A stretch of DNA of 25,246 bases from assembly GCA_002502295.1 (NCBI GenBank), contig DANX01000018.1:22928-48173 (forward strand), written 5' to 3'. This document shows, one piece after another, positions 24,683-25,246 of the stretch (within the stretch, counting starts at the first letter, position 1; every line of letters begins with the position of its first letter). The notes beneath the pieces were generated by a model. It saw only the letters and a program-made list of their open reading frames with translations. It did not search any database and had not been told where the DNA came from. The position numbers and the translations under genes were made by a program. The DNA comes from Euryarchaeota archaeon UBA561 (GTDB taxonomy: Archaea > Thermoplasmatota > Poseidoniia > Poseidoniales > Poseidoniaceae).

Positions 24683-25140
24683 GAAACATCATCTTTGTAT
24701 TCAGTTTGGCCGCCTTACTACCATTATCTGGGTGTTTAGGTGGAGATTTGGCTCCGGTAAATGAGGATGGAGGCCTAGTCTTGTGGGAATTTGATGCCCG
24801 AGAACCAATCTGTATTGATACTCCTGCATATTGTGGAGATGGTGTTGATGACGGTGAGATTATTCTCAACATGGTTAACGGTGAAGATATATCATATTCA
24901 GTTGTCAGAATATATGTCAGTGATGTTGAGTTATCTATGTGTGGCCAAGGTGAAGAAGCAAACTGCTGGGATAAATCCGATTCTTACGATGACATTTGGT
25001 CTGTGGACCAGAACGTTAGACTCTACACAGACAATGAGGGGACGTATTCGGTTTCCATCAAAGTCATGGAATATGGTGAGGAGCCTTACGGAAACACATA
25101 CTTGGATGAAGTAACCTATTATCACGAGGTTGCAGAATAG
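24676..25140 (+). CDS. Small acidic secreted lipoprotein, unknown
   Basis: 154 residues. The N-terminus is a short lipoprotein signal: MKGN, a hydrophobic stretch, and a lipobox LSGC (17-20) giving C20 as the lipid-bearing residue, followed by the LGGD linker. The mature part is strongly acidic (common for exposed archaeal proteins) and strand-rich, with four cysteines (C46, C53, C89, C97) that could form two disulfides outside the cell. The segment around VVRIYVSDVELSM suggests a beta-sandwich like archaeal pilin or Ig-type domains, but I do not recognise a family. The gene is visibly AT-richer than its neighbours and uses more A/T-ending codons, which may mark recent acquisition or a variable island. 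Confidence 0.78.
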   Translation: MKGNIIFVFSLAALLPLSGCLGGDLAPVNEDGGLVLWEFDAREPICIDTPAYCGDGVDDGEIILNMVNGEDISYSVVRIYVSDVELSMCGQGEEANCWDKSDSYDDIWSVDQNVRLYTDNEGTYSVSIKVMEYGEEPYGNTYLDEVTYYHEVAE

Positions 25141-25246
25141 TACTCTGGACTTTTGATTGTTGTAGTAGCAAAGGGATCCCACTCATAAGACGGGTGAGCA
25201 TTCTGTACCGTTGTACAACGCACTCACATGTGCTGAATCATGGCCT
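25141..25246. other. Non-coding end of window with a 10-bp palindrome
   Basis: No gene start is visible in these 106 bases. The only structure is the perfect palindrome GTTGTACAAC at 25210-25219, which could be a regulator site for a gene beyond the window, or chance. Confidence 0.3.

Noticed and set aside
1..25246. tRNA, rRNA, CRISPR arrays, transposases, integrase sites
   Set aside because: I looked for T-loop GTTCGAA patterns, regularly spaced repeats and transposase motifs. GTTCGAA occurs only inside coding genes (for example near 195 and 9901), and nothing else matched.

Overview
The window looks like a piece of an archaeal chromosome, most likely from a marine Poseidoniales (Marine Group II, Thermoplasmatota) or close relative. 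This is an inference. It rests on a giant exported propeller protein with a C-terminal membrane anchor, AT-rich promoter boxes about 22 bases before the start codon (leaderless style), tight gene packing, moderate GC, and a mix of archaeal and bacterial-type metabolic genes. I could not test it with a marker gene. There are no rRNA or tRNA genes, no CRISPR array, no insertion sequence and no phage or plasmid gene.

Layout. Bases 1-8184 (minus) hold one giant gene whose 3' end lies outside the window: a secreted, membrane-anchored protein with a very long beta-propeller-like repeat region followed by about six fibronectin-III-like domains. A small two-helix membrane protein is divergent from it (8315-8872, plus), then a malic enzyme with a fused phosphotransacetylase-like domain (8984-11308, plus). 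A three-gene minus-strand cluster follows (13195 down to 11266): a small unknown protein, a glutaredoxin/GST protein like prostaglandin E synthase 2, and a membrane-anchored protein resembling formylglycine-generating-enzyme folds. Its last gene overlaps the malic enzyme gene tail to tail.

From 13275 to 16166 (plus) run an RlmH-like rRNA methyltransferase, two membrane proteins, a DUF2203 protein and a PduO-type cobalamin adenosyltransferase. A Nudix hydrolase (minus) and a DHH phosphoesterase (plus) are divergent at 16.6 kb. Next come three minus-strand genes: a small coiled-coil protein, an RND/MMPL-type exporter and a DUF4079-like membrane protein. At 21073-24528 (plus) lies a 1151-residue protein with a long helical-repeat body and a C-terminal PIN nuclease domain. 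The window ends in an AT-richer stretch with a small secreted lipoprotein.

The genes do not form one pathway. Themes are cell-surface structure (giant protein, lipoprotein, exporter), central carbon and cofactor metabolism (malic enzyme, cobalamin adenosylation), thiol/redox chemistry (GST-like protein, possibly DUF4079), and nucleotide or RNA handling (RlmH, Nudix, DHH, PIN). No coherent new defence or biosynthetic system is visible. The strongest candidates for undescribed biology are the giant propeller/Fn3 protein, the PIN protein, and the GST-like/FGE-like operon. No gene-free stretch exceeds about 200 bases.
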